Source: Opitutaceae bacterium (GTDB lineage: Bacteria > Verrucomicrobiota > Verrucomicrobiia > Opitutales > Opitutaceae). Taken from it: a DNA stretch of 64,000 nucleotides. Location of the stretch: positions 56,438 to 120,437 of the forward strand of contig JAUYAK010000117.1 of assembly GCA_030693515.1 (NCBI GenBank), in the 5' to 3' direction. The notes under the pieces are model-generated. The model was given only the letters and a program-made list of their open reading frames with translations. It was not told where the DNA came from and searched no databases. Positions 9,752 to 17,591 of the stretch are shown here, in pieces; within the stretch, counting starts at the first letter, position 1, and each line of letters opens with the position of its first letter. Made by a program: the position numbers and the translations under genes.

Positions 9752-10621
9752 ATGAAACTCTCCGCCCTCCTGCTGGCCTGCACCGCCACCGTCTTTGCCG
9801 CGGAGGAAAAGCTCTCCCCGCCGATCGGCCAGCTCACGACGCCCGGCTGGACCTACACGGAGGTCCGTCGCTTCAAGGCCCCCGAGGCCGGCCAAGGCGT
9901 GGCCGTCGATCGCGAATTTTTCTACGCGATCAACAACCACACCATCGGCAAATACCGCAAGGCGACGGGCGAGCGGGTCGCAGGCTGGGAAGGCGGCGCG
10001 GGCGGAGAAATCATTCACCTCAACGCCGGCCAGATCGTGGACGGGAAATTGTTCGCCGTGCATTCCAACTACCCCGGCGTGCCGATGCTCAGCTCGCTGG
10101 AGATCTTCGATCCGGCGACGCTCAAGCCCATCGGCTCGCACAGTTTCGGCCGCATGGACGGTTCGCTCACCTGGCTCGACCGCGCGCCGCGCACCGCGCC
10201 GGGCGGGGCGGCGGGCCGCTGGATCGCGTGCTTCGTCCACTATGGGAACCGCGGCGCCGAACCCAACCGCGACGCCGCGTGGACGCAGATCCTCGCGCTC
10301 GACGACGAGTGGCGGCGCACCGGCGGGTGGGCGCTGCCAGCGACGCTCATGGCGCGGTTCGGCGGCCGCGGCTACAGCGCATCGGGCGGCGGGTTTGGCC
10401 CCGGCGGGTTTCTCTACCTCACCGGCCACGACAACACCGAACTCTACGTCGTCGATTTTCCCCAGGCCGGCTCGGTCATGAAATGGATCGCGACGATCCC
10501 TTTTCCCTCGGAGGGCCAGGCCTTCTGCTGGGACCCGCATGAACCCGGCACCCTCTGGTCGATCATCAAGAAGACCAGGGAAGTGATCGTCGGCCGCGTG
10601 ACGATTCAGTCGAAGAACTGA
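9752..10621 (+). CDS. Secreted protein, possible beta-propeller, unknown function
   Basis: A 289-residue protein with a cleavable signal peptide (MKLSALLLACTATVFAAEE). The mature part is rich in short beta-strand-like repeats with aromatic and Gly turns (GQGVAVDREFFYAINNHTIGKY, GKLFAVHSNYPGVPMLSSLE, GFLYLTGHDNTELYVVDFP), which resembles propeller folds, but no family was recognised with certainty. The ATG at 9752 lies 5 bp after the phoD stop and is followed by the signal peptide, which decides the start over an upstream ATG inside phoD. Probably cotranscribed with phoD and acting in the periplasm. Confidence 0.7.
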   Translation: MKLSALLLACTATVFAAEEKLSPPIGQLTTPGWTYTEVRRFKAPEAGQGVAVDREFFYAINNHTIGKYRKATGERVAGWEGGAGGEIIHLNAGQIVDGKLFAVHSNYPGVPMLSSLEIFDPATLKPIGSHSFGRMDGSLTWLDRAPRTAPGGAAGRWIACFVHYGNRGAEPNRDAAWTQILALDDEWRRTGGWALPATLMARFGGRGYSASGGGFGPGGFLYLTGHDNTELYVVDFPQAGSVMKWIATIPFPSEGQAFCWDPHEPGTLWSIIKKTREVIVGRVTIQSKN

Positions 10622-10634
10622 CCCCTGCGCTCGC

Positions 10635-11061
10635 TCAAGCTTTCACCGGCCGGACAAAGTGGTAGGCGGCGACGTGCATGCGCTCGCGAAAATAAACCGG
10701 TGCGCCTCGGCGCGCTGCACGCCGGAATCGAGCTCGAAGTTGTCGCAGCCGTGCGCCTGCGCCTCCGCGTAGAGCCAGCCGAGCAACGCCCGACCGTAGC
10801 CGCGGGATCGGCCGCTTTCATCCGTCACGAGATCGTCGACGTAGAGATTTTCCCCGAGAACAATTTTTCCTGGTAGCGGTAGCCCGCGACGGCGCGCACG
10901 GTGCCCACGTCGTCGGCGAGGGCGGCGAGGAGAAAGTCCTACCGCTGTATACGCCGCACCCGGGCGACGAATTCAGCCTCGACCAAGTGCGGTCGGAGCT
11001 GGTGCATGACGGAAAAGCAGCGGGCGATGGCCGCTTCCGTGGTGGCCGGCGCGATGTTCAT
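10635..11061 (-). pseudogene. Decayed GNAT N-acetyltransferase
   Basis: Reading the minus strand from the ATG at 11061 gives MNIAPATTEAAIARCF and on to ARVRRIQR, then an in-frame stop at about 10940, followed by DFLLAALADDVGTVRAVAGY. Near 10857 the frame changes to GENLYVDDLVTDESGRSRGYGRALL, whose RGYGRALL is the acetyl-CoA-binding loop of GNAT enzymes. Near 10694 it changes again to FRERMHVAAYHFVRPVKA, ending with TGA at 10635. Together these pieces make one recognisable GNAT protein of about 140 residues carrying three lesions, so the gene is almost certainly non-functional. Confidence 0.8.
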
Positions 11062-11072
11062 GCAGCGGAAAG

Positions 11073-12008
11073 TTATGGGCGGGGACGGGTTTCGGATTCA
11101 GCCCGGGTGGGCCGATGCTTTTGCACCGTGATGATGGCGACAGCCCCGATGATGATGGCCGCCGCGAGGGCGATGTGCGGCGTCAGCGGCTCGTCGAGGA
11201 TGGCCCAGCCGAGCAGGACCGCGACGATCGGGTTGACGTAGGAGTAGGTCGAGACTTTGGCCGGCGTGCTGTTTTGCAGCAGCCAGGCATAGACCGGAAA
11301 CGCGACCAGCGAGCCCGCGACCACGAGGTAGGACCACGCCAGCCAGGATCGTCCGGAGATGGCCGCGACGTCCACGCGCGGCGCCTCGCCCGCGACCAAT
11401 CCAATCAGCAACATCAACCCACCGCCGCAGAGCATCTGGAGCGTGGCGGCCATCATCGGCGGCGCGCCGCTCTTGGTGTATTTCGCGAACAGCGATCCGC
11501 CCCACCAGCTGATGCTCGCGAAGAAAAGCGCCAGGAGGCTCGCCACCGGCGGCCGCACGCCGGCCGGCAACGCCCCGGGCCCGAGCAACACCAGCAACCC
11601 GGACAGACCCACCGCGAAGCCGAGCCATAACATCGGCGTCGGGCGCACGCCGCCAGGCCGCAGCCACTCCATCAGCACCATGATAAGCGGCGAGGCGCCG
11701 AGGATGAGCGTCGTCAACCCCGAGGGCACGGTCTGCTCGGCCCAGGCGACGACGCCATTGCCGCCCGCGAGCAGGCACGCGCCGATGATCGTCTGGTCGC
11801 GCCACTGCGCGCGCGTGGGCCACGCCGTGCCGCGGAGCTTCAGAAACGCGAGCAGCCCGGCGCCCGCGAGGAGGAAGCGCACGCCCGACATCAGGAAAGG
11901 CGGCATCGTCTCCACCGCGACACGAATGCCGAGGTAGGTGCTGCCCCAGATCAGGTAGATGGCGGAAAAAGCGAGGACCAAAGCCACGCGCGAGGGCGAG
12001 GCGCTCAT
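11073..12008 (-). CDS. yedA: EamA-family drug/metabolite exporter (YedA-like)
   Basis: Inner-membrane exporter of the drug/metabolite transporter superfamily with ten predicted helices in two EamA repeats. The 311-residue protein starts with YLIWGSTYLGIRVAVETMPPFLMSG, the typical first-repeat motif, and has the second repeat around residues 150-285 (ASISWWGGSLF, YSYVNPIVAVLLGWAILDEPLT). Its ATG overlaps the stop of the upstream GNAT gene (12005-12008), and a MocR regulator precedes that, so the three genes form one operon. The substrate is unknown; amino acids or related amines are common in this family. Confidence 0.88.
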   Translation of the reverse strand: MSASPSRVALVLAFSAIYLIWGSTYLGIRVAVETMPPFLMSGVRFLLAGAGLLAFLKLRGTAWPTRAQWRDQTIIGACLLAGGNGVVAWAEQTVPSGLTTLILGASPLIMVLMEWLRPGGVRPTPMLWLGFAVGLSGLLVLLGPGALPAGVRPPVASLLALFFASISWWGGSLFAKYTKSGAPPMMAATLQMLCGGGLMLLIGLVAGEAPRVDVAAISGRSWLAWSYLVVAGSLVAFPVYAWLLQNSTPAKVSTYSYVNPIVAVLLGWAILDEPLTPHIALAAAIIIGAVAIITVQKHRPTRAESETRPRP

Positions 12009-12550
12009 GGCAGAGGAGCGGCGGGCGAACCGGGGATTTCCTTGTAGAAGATCACGTTGTCGTGAAGTGAGCCGTCGGGATCGGCGGCGTAGCGCGGGAT
12101 GCCGCCGGCGCGCGTGTAGCCGCAGCGTTCGTAAAGGCCGAGGGCGTTGCCGTTGCAGCTCGTGTCGAGGAACAGGAGCGTGCGCCGCGCCTCGCGCGCG
12201 ATCTCCTCGACCGCGCCCATCAGCGTGAAGCCGAGCCCGCGACCGCGGTGCGTGCGGAGCACAAGGAGCTTCTGCACCTCGGCGCGGTGGCGCCCGTTGG
12301 GCCGCTGGGCGAACTCGATCTGGACAGTGCCGACGATGCGGCTGCCCGCGTCGCGCGCAACGAGCAGCACCCGCGAACCGGAGGCGACGCTCGCGAGCAC
12401 ACCGCGCCAGAACGCCGCGACTTCCGTCTCCGGCAGCGGCAGGACATAACCGACCGACGCGCCACCCTCGACCGCATCGCGCAGCAAGGCCTGCAGCGCG
12501 GCGAGATCGGCGGCGGCGGGCGTGGCGGGCAGACGTTCGATGGAGGTCAT
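12005..12550 (-). CDS. GNAT family N-acetyltransferase
   Basis: Acetyl-CoA-dependent N-acetyltransferase of 181 residues. The acetyl-CoA loop is visible as VLRTHRGRGLGFTLMGAVEE (residues about 105-124), followed by the C-terminal beta-alpha element FLDTSCNGNALGLYERCGYTRAG. The ATG at 12550 is 8 bp downstream of the MocR stop and is preferred over an in-frame upstream start inside the regulator. It sits between a MocR regulator and a metabolite exporter, so it probably acetylates the same small amine or amino acid that the exporter removes; that role is inferred. Confidence 0.85.
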   Translation of the reverse strand: MTSIERLPATPAAADLAALQALLRDAVEGGASVGYVLPLPETEVAAFWRGVLASVASGSRVLLVARDAGSRIVGTVQIEFAQRPNGRHRAEVQKLLVLRTHRGRGLGFTLMGAVEEIAREARRTLLFLDTSCNGNALGLYERCGYTRAGGIPRYAADPDGSLHDNVIFYKEIPGSPAAPLP

Positions 12551-12558
12551 GCCGGAGC

Positions 12559-14001
12559 TCACAGCTGTTTCTTCGCCAGCTCGCCGAGCGTCCGCACGGC
12601 GGCCTCGATGGCGTCCGTCCACGGCACGCCGCAGTTCATGCGGAGGCAGCTCTTGTAGCGGTCCTTCACGGAAAAGAGCGCGCCCGGCGCGGTGGTGATG
12701 TGGTGCTTCAGCGCCTCGCGGTGCAGGCGCAGGGTGTCCACGCCCGCCGGCAGCTCGACCCAGAGCACGAAGCCGCCCTCGGGCCGGCTCAGCCGCGTGC
12801 CCTCCGGGAAATACCGCAGGATGGCCTGAGAAAACAGGTGGAGCTGGTGGTGGTAGGCCCGCCGGATCGAGCGGAGGTGATGGTCGAAGCCGCCGTTGCG
12901 CAGGAAGTCGGATACCGTCTTTTGCAGCACGACGGGCGTGCCGAGGGTATTGGTAAACTTGAGCCGGCGCACGCGCTCAAGGTAGCGGCCCGGCGCGCAC
13001 CAACCCACGCGCAGCGCGGGCGCAAGGGTCTTGCCAAACGAGCTGCAAAGCAGCACGCGTCCGTCGGTGTCCCAAGCCTTGAGCGGCTTGGGCCGCCGCT
13101 CGCCGAAGTGGAGATCGCCGTAGATGTCGTCCTCGATCACCGGTGTGTCGAACTCCGCCAGGATGCGGTAGAGTTTTTCCTTGTTCGCATCGGGCATATT
13201 TGAGCCGAGCGGATTGGAGAAGCTCGGCATGACCATGAGGGCCTTGATGTCGTGATTCGCGAGCGCATCACGCGTGGCGTCGAGGCAGATGCCGGTGCGC
13301 GGGCCGGTGGGGATTTCGACGACGCGGAGATTGAGGCTCTGGATCGTCTCGAGGAAACCGAAGTAGGCGGGCGTCTCCACGGCCACGGTGTCGCCGGGTT
13401 TGGTGACGGCGCGGAGCGAGAGGTTGAGGGCCTCGGTGCAGCCGGTGGTGACGACGAGTTCATCGTGCCCGAGCGGGCAGCCCGCCTGGAGGTAGCGCCG
13501 CGCGATCTCGCGCGCGAGCGGATCGTAGGCGAGGCTCATCGCGTAGCGGCCGAGCAGCGAAGGATCGTTGCGGCCGACGGCGGCGAGGATGCGCGCGAGC
13601 TTCTTGGTGGGAAACAGGCTCGGGTCCGGGCACGCCGCACCAAACGGCACGTAGCGTGGATCGGTGGCGAGCGAGAGCACCTCGGCGGCGAGGTCGTTGA
13701 CGCCGACGGCGCTGGGCTTGGCCATGGGCTTGGCCATGCGCGGCTCCGGCGTGTCCATCGGCAGCCGCGGCCGCACGTAGTAGCCCGACTGCGGCCGCGC
13801 TTCGATCCAGCCGCGGTTCTCCAGGAGCGTGTAGGCCTGCAGCACGGTCGAGATGCTTACGTCGCGCTGGAGAGCCATCCGCCGCACAGACGGCAACCGG
13901 TGGCCCGGGCGCAGCGTGCCCTGCTCGATCAAATGTTCGAGGGAGCGCGCGAGCTCGACGTAGAGCGGCGCAGGCGCGGGAGCGGACAGCGTCTGGATCA
14001 T
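12559..14001 (-). CDS. MocR/PdxR-type GntR regulator with aminotransferase domain
   Basis: Transcription factor of 480 residues made of an N-terminal GntR winged helix (LYVELARSLEHLIEQGTLRPGHRLPSVRRMALQRDVS..., residues about 13-80) and a fold-type-I aminotransferase-like domain that binds pyridoxal phosphate. The expected PLP lysine is in SSFGKTLAPALRVGW (around residue 325), and the DDIYGD and NPLGS motifs that position the cofactor are present. MocR proteins commonly control adjacent transporter or amine-metabolism genes. Here it heads a three-gene operon with a GNAT enzyme and an EamA exporter, so it likely regulates its own operon. Confidence 0.92.
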   Translation of the reverse strand: MIQTLSAPAPAPLYVELARSLEHLIEQGTLRPGHRLPSVRRMALQRDVSISTVLQAYTLLENRGWIEARPQSGYYVRPRLPMDTPEPRMAKPMAKPSAVGVNDLAAEVLSLATDPRYVPFGAACPDPSLFPTKKLARILAAVGRNDPSLLGRYAMSLAYDPLAREIARRYLQAGCPLGHDELVVTTGCTEALNLSLRAVTKPGDTVAVETPAYFGFLETIQSLNLRVVEIPTGPRTGICLDATRDALANHDIKALMVMPSFSNPLGSNMPDANKEKLYRILAEFDTPVIEDDIYGDLHFGERRPKPLKAWDTDGRVLLCSSFGKTLAPALRVGWCAPGRYLERVRRLKFTNTLGTPVVLQKTVSDFLRNGGFDHHLRSIRRAYHHQLHLFSQAILRYFPEGTRLSRPEGGFVLWVELPAGVDTLRLHREALKHHITTAPGALFSVKDRYKSCLRMNCGVPWTDAIEAAVRTLGELAKKQL

Positions 14002-14161
14002 GGCGGGATGAGATTAGACGAAACAGACGGTGCGGAGCAGGACTAGCGCCCGTGTTTTGAAACCAGCACAGTTTTCAAAACTCCGCGTCTGTGACCATGA
14101 CAATTTTGGCGGCCAGGCGGGCGGTTGACAGCATGGCGGCAATCCGGCGGGCTCCGCGACG

Positions 14162-14734
14162 ATGAGCGATGAAGCAGGTGAATTCCCCGGAGTCGTAGTC
14201 GCCCTGCTGCGGCGTTTTTTCACTCAGAACGCCCAGATGCCCCCGGCTGAATCCGACCTCGCGGGCGTGGCCGAGCGCCTTCAGGCGCTCGTCGCGGAAC
14301 GCGGCCTGCCGCGCCCGCTCGCGCCCGGCGAACGCGGAGCGCCGGGCGGCATGAGCGAGGCGGAGTGCGCCCCGCTGGTCGCGCGCGTGGCGGGCGTGGG
14401 TGCGCCACCGCTCCTGGCCGAGGCGGTGCGCCAGCTCGTGAAGGCGTGTTTCTACCCCGAGTTCACCGTCTGCCGCGATTCGTATCGCGAGGCGGGCGCC
14501 GACGGAGCGTGCCGCCGCCAGGAGCTGGCGCGCGTGCGCAGCCGGATCAGCGGGACGCACTGCGTCGATTGCCCCCACTGGGTGGCACACAAGCCAGAGG
14601 CGCACCGAGGCCTGATCCAAGAGGCCTGGCGCGGCGCGCCCTCCGTGTTGGCGGAACACCACGGGGTCTTCCTCCCGGAGGATTTCCGGACCCTCCGCCT
14701 CTGGTTGCACCGGGAGGCGCGCCATGGAGCCTAG
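14162..14734 (+). CDS. Hypothetical protein with a Cys cluster
   Basis: Unrecognised 190-residue protein, predicted cytosolic (no signal peptide or membrane segment). Residues about 97-145 hold conserved-looking cysteines: ACFYPEFTVCRDSYREAG, ADGACRRQEL and HCVDCPHWVAHKPEAHRG, the last being a CxxC with nearby histidines that could bind zinc or an Fe-S centre. The N-terminal part is helical and charged. It is preceded by about 160 bp free of genes and followed by a NarL-type response regulator on the same strand, separated by a hairpin. Coding in this frame is supported by length and composition, but function is unknown. Confidence 0.6.
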   Translation: MSDEAGEFPGVVVALLRRFFTQNAQMPPAESDLAGVAERLQALVAERGLPRPLAPGERGAPGGMSEAECAPLVARVAGVGAPPLLAEAVRQLVKACFYPEFTVCRDSYREAGADGACRRQELARVRSRISGTHCVDCPHWVAHKPEAHRGLIQEAWRGAPSVLAEHHGVFLPEDFRTLRLWLHREARHGA

Positions 14735-14750
14735 GGTGGACCCACCCTAG
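14731..14750. terminator. Palindrome at the end of the Cys-cluster gene
   Basis: CTAGGGTG (14731-14738) pairs with CACCCTAG (14743-14750) around a GACC loop. It overlaps the TAG stop of the upstream gene at 14732-14734 and lies about 110 bp before the response regulator. No U run follows, so it may be a terminator hairpin or a dyad operator for the regulator. Confidence 0.45.
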
Positions 14751-14859
14751 CAAGTGGGCCGAAGGACGGAGAAAACGAGTGTCGCGAGTTTTTTACGAGA
14801 AAGGCCGCACGTCAGCCCTACATTTTTACCGCGGAGACCGATACTACTACGTATCCCGC

Positions 14860-15504
14860 ATGCGAAAAATCCGCGCCGTTCTCATCGAAGACGAAACCAT
14901 GTTTCGTCAGCTCATCCTTCTAACCCTCGGCAAGGTGAAGGATCTGCAGGTCATCGGCGAGTTTGGCCACGGCAAACCCGGCCTTGAGTTTGTCCTGCGC
15001 GAAAAGCCCGAGCTCCTCATCGTGGACCTGATGCTGCCGGACATAAACGGCATGGAGATCGCACGCGAAGTGCGCCGCGCCCTGCCGGAAACGAAGATTC
15101 TATTCATCACCGCCCATCCCAGCGACCGCCTGCCGGCCGACCTGATGACGATGGGCGTCAACGGCTACGTGGACAAGACCGAGCCCATCGAATTTGTGAT
15201 CAACGCGGTGGAGACGGTGCGCGACGGCGGCATGTTTTTCGCCAGCCGCGTGCTACCGAAGAGCGGGGTGAACCCCGGCCTGCCCCTCACCCGCCCCATT
15301 TTACAGGCTCCGCTGACCGAGCGTGAACAGGAGATCGCCCGGCTCGTCGCCAACGGCCAGATGTCCAAAGAAATCGCGGCCCAGCTCAACTTGAGTGTGC
15401 GCACGGTCGAAAAGCACCGCGCCAACATCATGGAGAAGGTCGGCGTGCGCGAAGTCGCGAGTCTCACCCGCTGGTGCATCCAGGCCGGGTTAGTGGACGC
15501 CTGA
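14860..15504 (+). CDS. NarL/LuxR-type response regulator
   Basis: Two-component response regulator of 214 residues. The receiver domain (residues 1-120) shows the acidic pair in AVLIEDETMF, the phospho-acceptor Asp in LLIVDLMLPDINGMEI, the Thr/Ser position in ILFITAHPSD and the Lys in GYVDKTEPIE. A LuxR/GerE helix-turn-helix follows (LTEREQEIARLVANGQMSKEIAAQLNLS, residues about 150-180, written here in part). The ATG at 14860 begins directly at the receiver; the open frame upstream has no receiver-like content. No histidine kinase is adjacent, so it is an orphan in this window. Confidence 0.92.
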   Translation: MRKIRAVLIEDETMFRQLILLTLGKVKDLQVIGEFGHGKPGLEFVLREKPELLIVDLMLPDINGMEIAREVRRALPETKILFITAHPSDRLPADLMTMGVNGYVDKTEPIEFVINAVETVRDGGMFFASRVLPKSGVNPGLPLTRPILQAPLTEREQEIARLVANGQMSKEIAAQLNLSVRTVEKHRANIMEKVGVREVASLTRWCIQAGLVDA

Positions 15505-15521
15505 GTGCGTTCGGCTAGGCC

Positions 15522-16001
15522 CTAGCGATACTGCGCCAGCGCCTCGCTCGTGAGCCGGCAGATTTGCCACTCGCGCATCCGCTTCGCCCCGATCGACTCG
15601 TAAAACGCGATCGCGGGGGCGTTCCAGTCGAGCACCGTCCACTCCATGCGGCCGCAGCCGCGGGCGTTGGCGAGCTTCGCGAGATGCAGCAGGAGGGCTT
15701 TGCCGATCCCTTGTCCACGCAGGTGGGGCAGCACGAAAAGGTCCTCGAGGTGCAGGCCCGGCTTGGCGAGGAAGGTGGAGTAGTTGGTGAAAAACAACGC
15801 GAACCCCGCCGGCTCGCCCCCCCACTCCGCGATCACGCATTCCGCCGCCGGCCGGTCGTGAGCGGGGAAGAGCGTCGCCCGCAGTTTCTCCTCAGTTGCC
15901 TCCACCTCGTGCGTGAGTTTTTCGTAGTCCGCGAGGCCGCGGATAAAAGTCAGGATGAGCGGCACGTCGGCCGGGGTCGCGAGGCGGAGGGCAGGAGTCA
16001 T
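15522..16001 (-). CDS. SSAT-like GNAT acetyltransferase
   Basis: Predicted diamine or thialysine-type N-acetyltransferase of 159 residues. The GNAT core is clear: LRLATPADVPLILTFIRGLADYEKL at the N-terminus (given in part), LEDLFVLPHLRGQGIGKALL with the acetyl-CoA loop RGQGIGKALL at residues about 94-103, and GRMEWTVLDWNAPAIAFYESIGA, typical of the spermidine/diamine acetyltransferase group. It converges on the response regulator at its left, 17 bp away. The substrate is inferred from family resemblance. Confidence 0.88.
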   Translation of the reverse strand: MTPALRLATPADVPLILTFIRGLADYEKLTHEVEATEEKLRATLFPAHDRPAAECVIAEWGGEPAGFALFFTNYSTFLAKPGLHLEDLFVLPHLRGQGIGKALLLHLAKLANARGCGRMEWTVLDWNAPAIAFYESIGAKRMREWQICRLTSEALAQYR

Positions 16002-16087
16002 CCGGCCACGCTACAGCCAGGGCGCGTTGCAACGCACGGCGGATTTTGAATGGCACGCGAAGCAGTGCGCCGTCAGTTTGCCGGCTT

Positions 16088-16522
16088 ATGCTCCGCCGCA
16101 CTCTCCTGCGAATCTGGCTCGTCCTGGCGCTGCTGGTCTCGGCTGCCGCCGGCGAAGCGCCGCTGCCCGCGAGCAAGCCCGCGGTGAAAGGCGCCATTGT
16201 CGCCGTCATCGAGGCGCAGCTCACCGCGTTCCGCGCCGGTGACGTGGCGAAGGCCTACGGCTACGCGGCCGCCGAGCTCCGCGCGCAGAAACCCCAGCCC
16301 GCGTTTGCCGTGATCGTCGAGGCGAGCTATCCGGAGATCTGGCGCAGCGAGCGGGCGGAGTTTGGCATCGTCCGCGACGATGGCCGCCGGGCAACCGTGA
16401 CGGTGCAGGTGTTCGGCAAGGAGAGCGCCGCCGCCTACGATTACACCCTCGCGAAAGAGACCGACGGCTGGCGCATCATCGGCGTCCTGCGGCATACGCC
16501 GCGCAAAACCGGCAAGGCGTAA
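16088..16522 (+). CDS. DUF4864-containing exported protein
   Basis: A 144-residue protein with a signal peptide (MLRRTLLRIWLVLALLVSAAAGEA). The mature part matches the DUF4864 pattern: IVAVIEAQLTAFRAGDVAKAYGYA, then FAVIVEASYPEIWRSERAEFG and a YDYTLAKETDGWRIIGVL C-terminus. The fold resembles NTF2-like or SnoaL domains, with no known activity. The start at 16088 is chosen because the signal peptide begins there; an ATG at 16046 would add 14 residues with no signal character. It converges on the FGE gene. Confidence 0.78.
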   Translation: MLRRTLLRIWLVLALLVSAAAGEAPLPASKPAVKGAIVAVIEAQLTAFRAGDVAKAYGYAAAELRAQKPQPAFAVIVEASYPEIWRSERAEFGIVRDDGRRATVTVQVFGKESAAAYDYTLAKETDGWRIIGVLRHTPRKTGKA

Positions 16523-16537
16523 GCCAGGCCCCGCGCT

Positions 16538-17545
16538 TCACGCGCTGCGCGCGCAGCGAAAGCCGAGATTAGTCGTGGCGCTGTCGGGGCTGTTGCCGCT
16601 GCGCGCGTCGGTGCGGTAGCGGTTGCAGTAGCTCGCGTGGCAGAGATACGAACCGCCCCGCATCACCCGGCGGTCACCCGTGGCGGGGCCGGCGGGATTC
16701 GCCCGCGGGCTCACCCGATAGTAGCCGGCATCGAACCAATCGGCGCACCACTCCCACACGTTGCCCGTCATCTGATAGAGACCGTAGGCGTTGGGCTTGT
16801 AGCTCTGCGCGGGAGCGGTGCCAGAGTGGCCGTCGGCCTCGGTGTTGCGCGACGGGAAGACGCCCTGCCACACGTTCATCGCGTGGCGTCCACCAGGCTC
16901 GAGGTCGTCGCCCCATGGAAATTTCTTCTGCGCGAGTCCACCACGCGCCGCGCATTCCCACTCGGCCTCGGTCGGCAGGCGTTTCCCCGCCCACGCCGCA
17001 TAGGCCGAGGCGTCGCGCCACGAAACCTGCACGACCGGATGCGCCCAGCGTTTTTTGATCGTGGAGCCAGGCCCCTCGGGATGCCGCCAGGTCGCGCCTT
17101 CGACGCGGCACCACCATTCGCTGCCCGCGACGCGCACGCGCACACTCTTCGCCCGTTGCGCCGGCGTGAGATGGCCGAAGAAAACAAAGCTCCAGCCGAA
17201 GCGCTCCGCCTCGGTGCGGTAGTGCGTGGCGTTCACAAAGTCGTTGAACTGCCCGTTGGTCACGCACGTCGCATCGAGGTGGAACGGCGCCAACTCCACC
17301 GCATGCGCCGGGCCCTCGCCATCGGCAGGAAACCCGTAATCGCCATCGGTCCCCATGAGAAACTCACCGCCGGGGATCAGTTTCATGCCTTCAAGCGAGC
17401 CGCGTGACGACCCACCGGCAACCGCGGCCACCGGCACGGCCGCGGCCACCGGGCCGGCACCCGGCTCCGCCTCGCGCGCCGGTGCGCAGCAGGATTTTCT
17501 CCCAGAAGAGTGCGGCGCCGCATCGTTCATCGTTGCCAGTGCCAT
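16538..17545 (-). CDS. Formylglycine-generating enzyme
   Basis: FGE-sulfatase-family protein that oxidises a cysteine in type I sulfatases to C-alpha-formylglycine. Features include MKLIPGGEFLMGTDGDYGFPADGEGP, the GKRLPTEAEWECAARGG motif, NVWEWCADWFD and, decisively, the C-terminal active site GGSYLCHASYCNRYRTDAR with the paired cysteines used by genuine FGEs for copper binding, then NLGFRC. The N-terminus carries a Cys pair (SCCAPAR). The ATG at 17545 is preferred over a TTG at 17569; an ATG at 17530 is also possible. It lies 46 bp downstream of cstA. No sulfatase gene occurs in the window. Confidence 0.88.
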   Translation of the reverse strand: MALATMNDAAPHSSGRKSCCAPAREAEPGAGPVAAAVPVAAVAGGSSRGSLEGMKLIPGGEFLMGTDGDYGFPADGEGPAHAVELAPFHLDATCVTNGQFNDFVNATHYRTEAERFGWSFVFFGHLTPAQRAKSVRVRVAGSEWWCRVEGATWRHPEGPGSTIKKRWAHPVVQVSWRDASAYAAWAGKRLPTEAEWECAARGGLAQKKFPWGDDLEPGGRHAMNVWQGVFPSRNTEADGHSGTAPAQSYKPNAYGLYQMTGNVWEWCADWFDAGYYRVSPRANPAGPATGDRRVMRGGSYLCHASYCNRYRTDARSGNSPDSATTNLGFRCARSA

Positions 17546-17591
17546 GGCCGGTTCGGCCGCAGGCGTCAAAGGCCCCCTGCGGCCGCACGAC

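Noticed and set aside
14075..14725. A minus-strand gene opposite the Cys-cluster protein.
   Set aside because: The plus-strand frame has clustered cysteines and a stop-linked hairpin; the minus frame is Ala/Arg/His-rich with no motif. Neither is certain, but the plus strand is the better choice.
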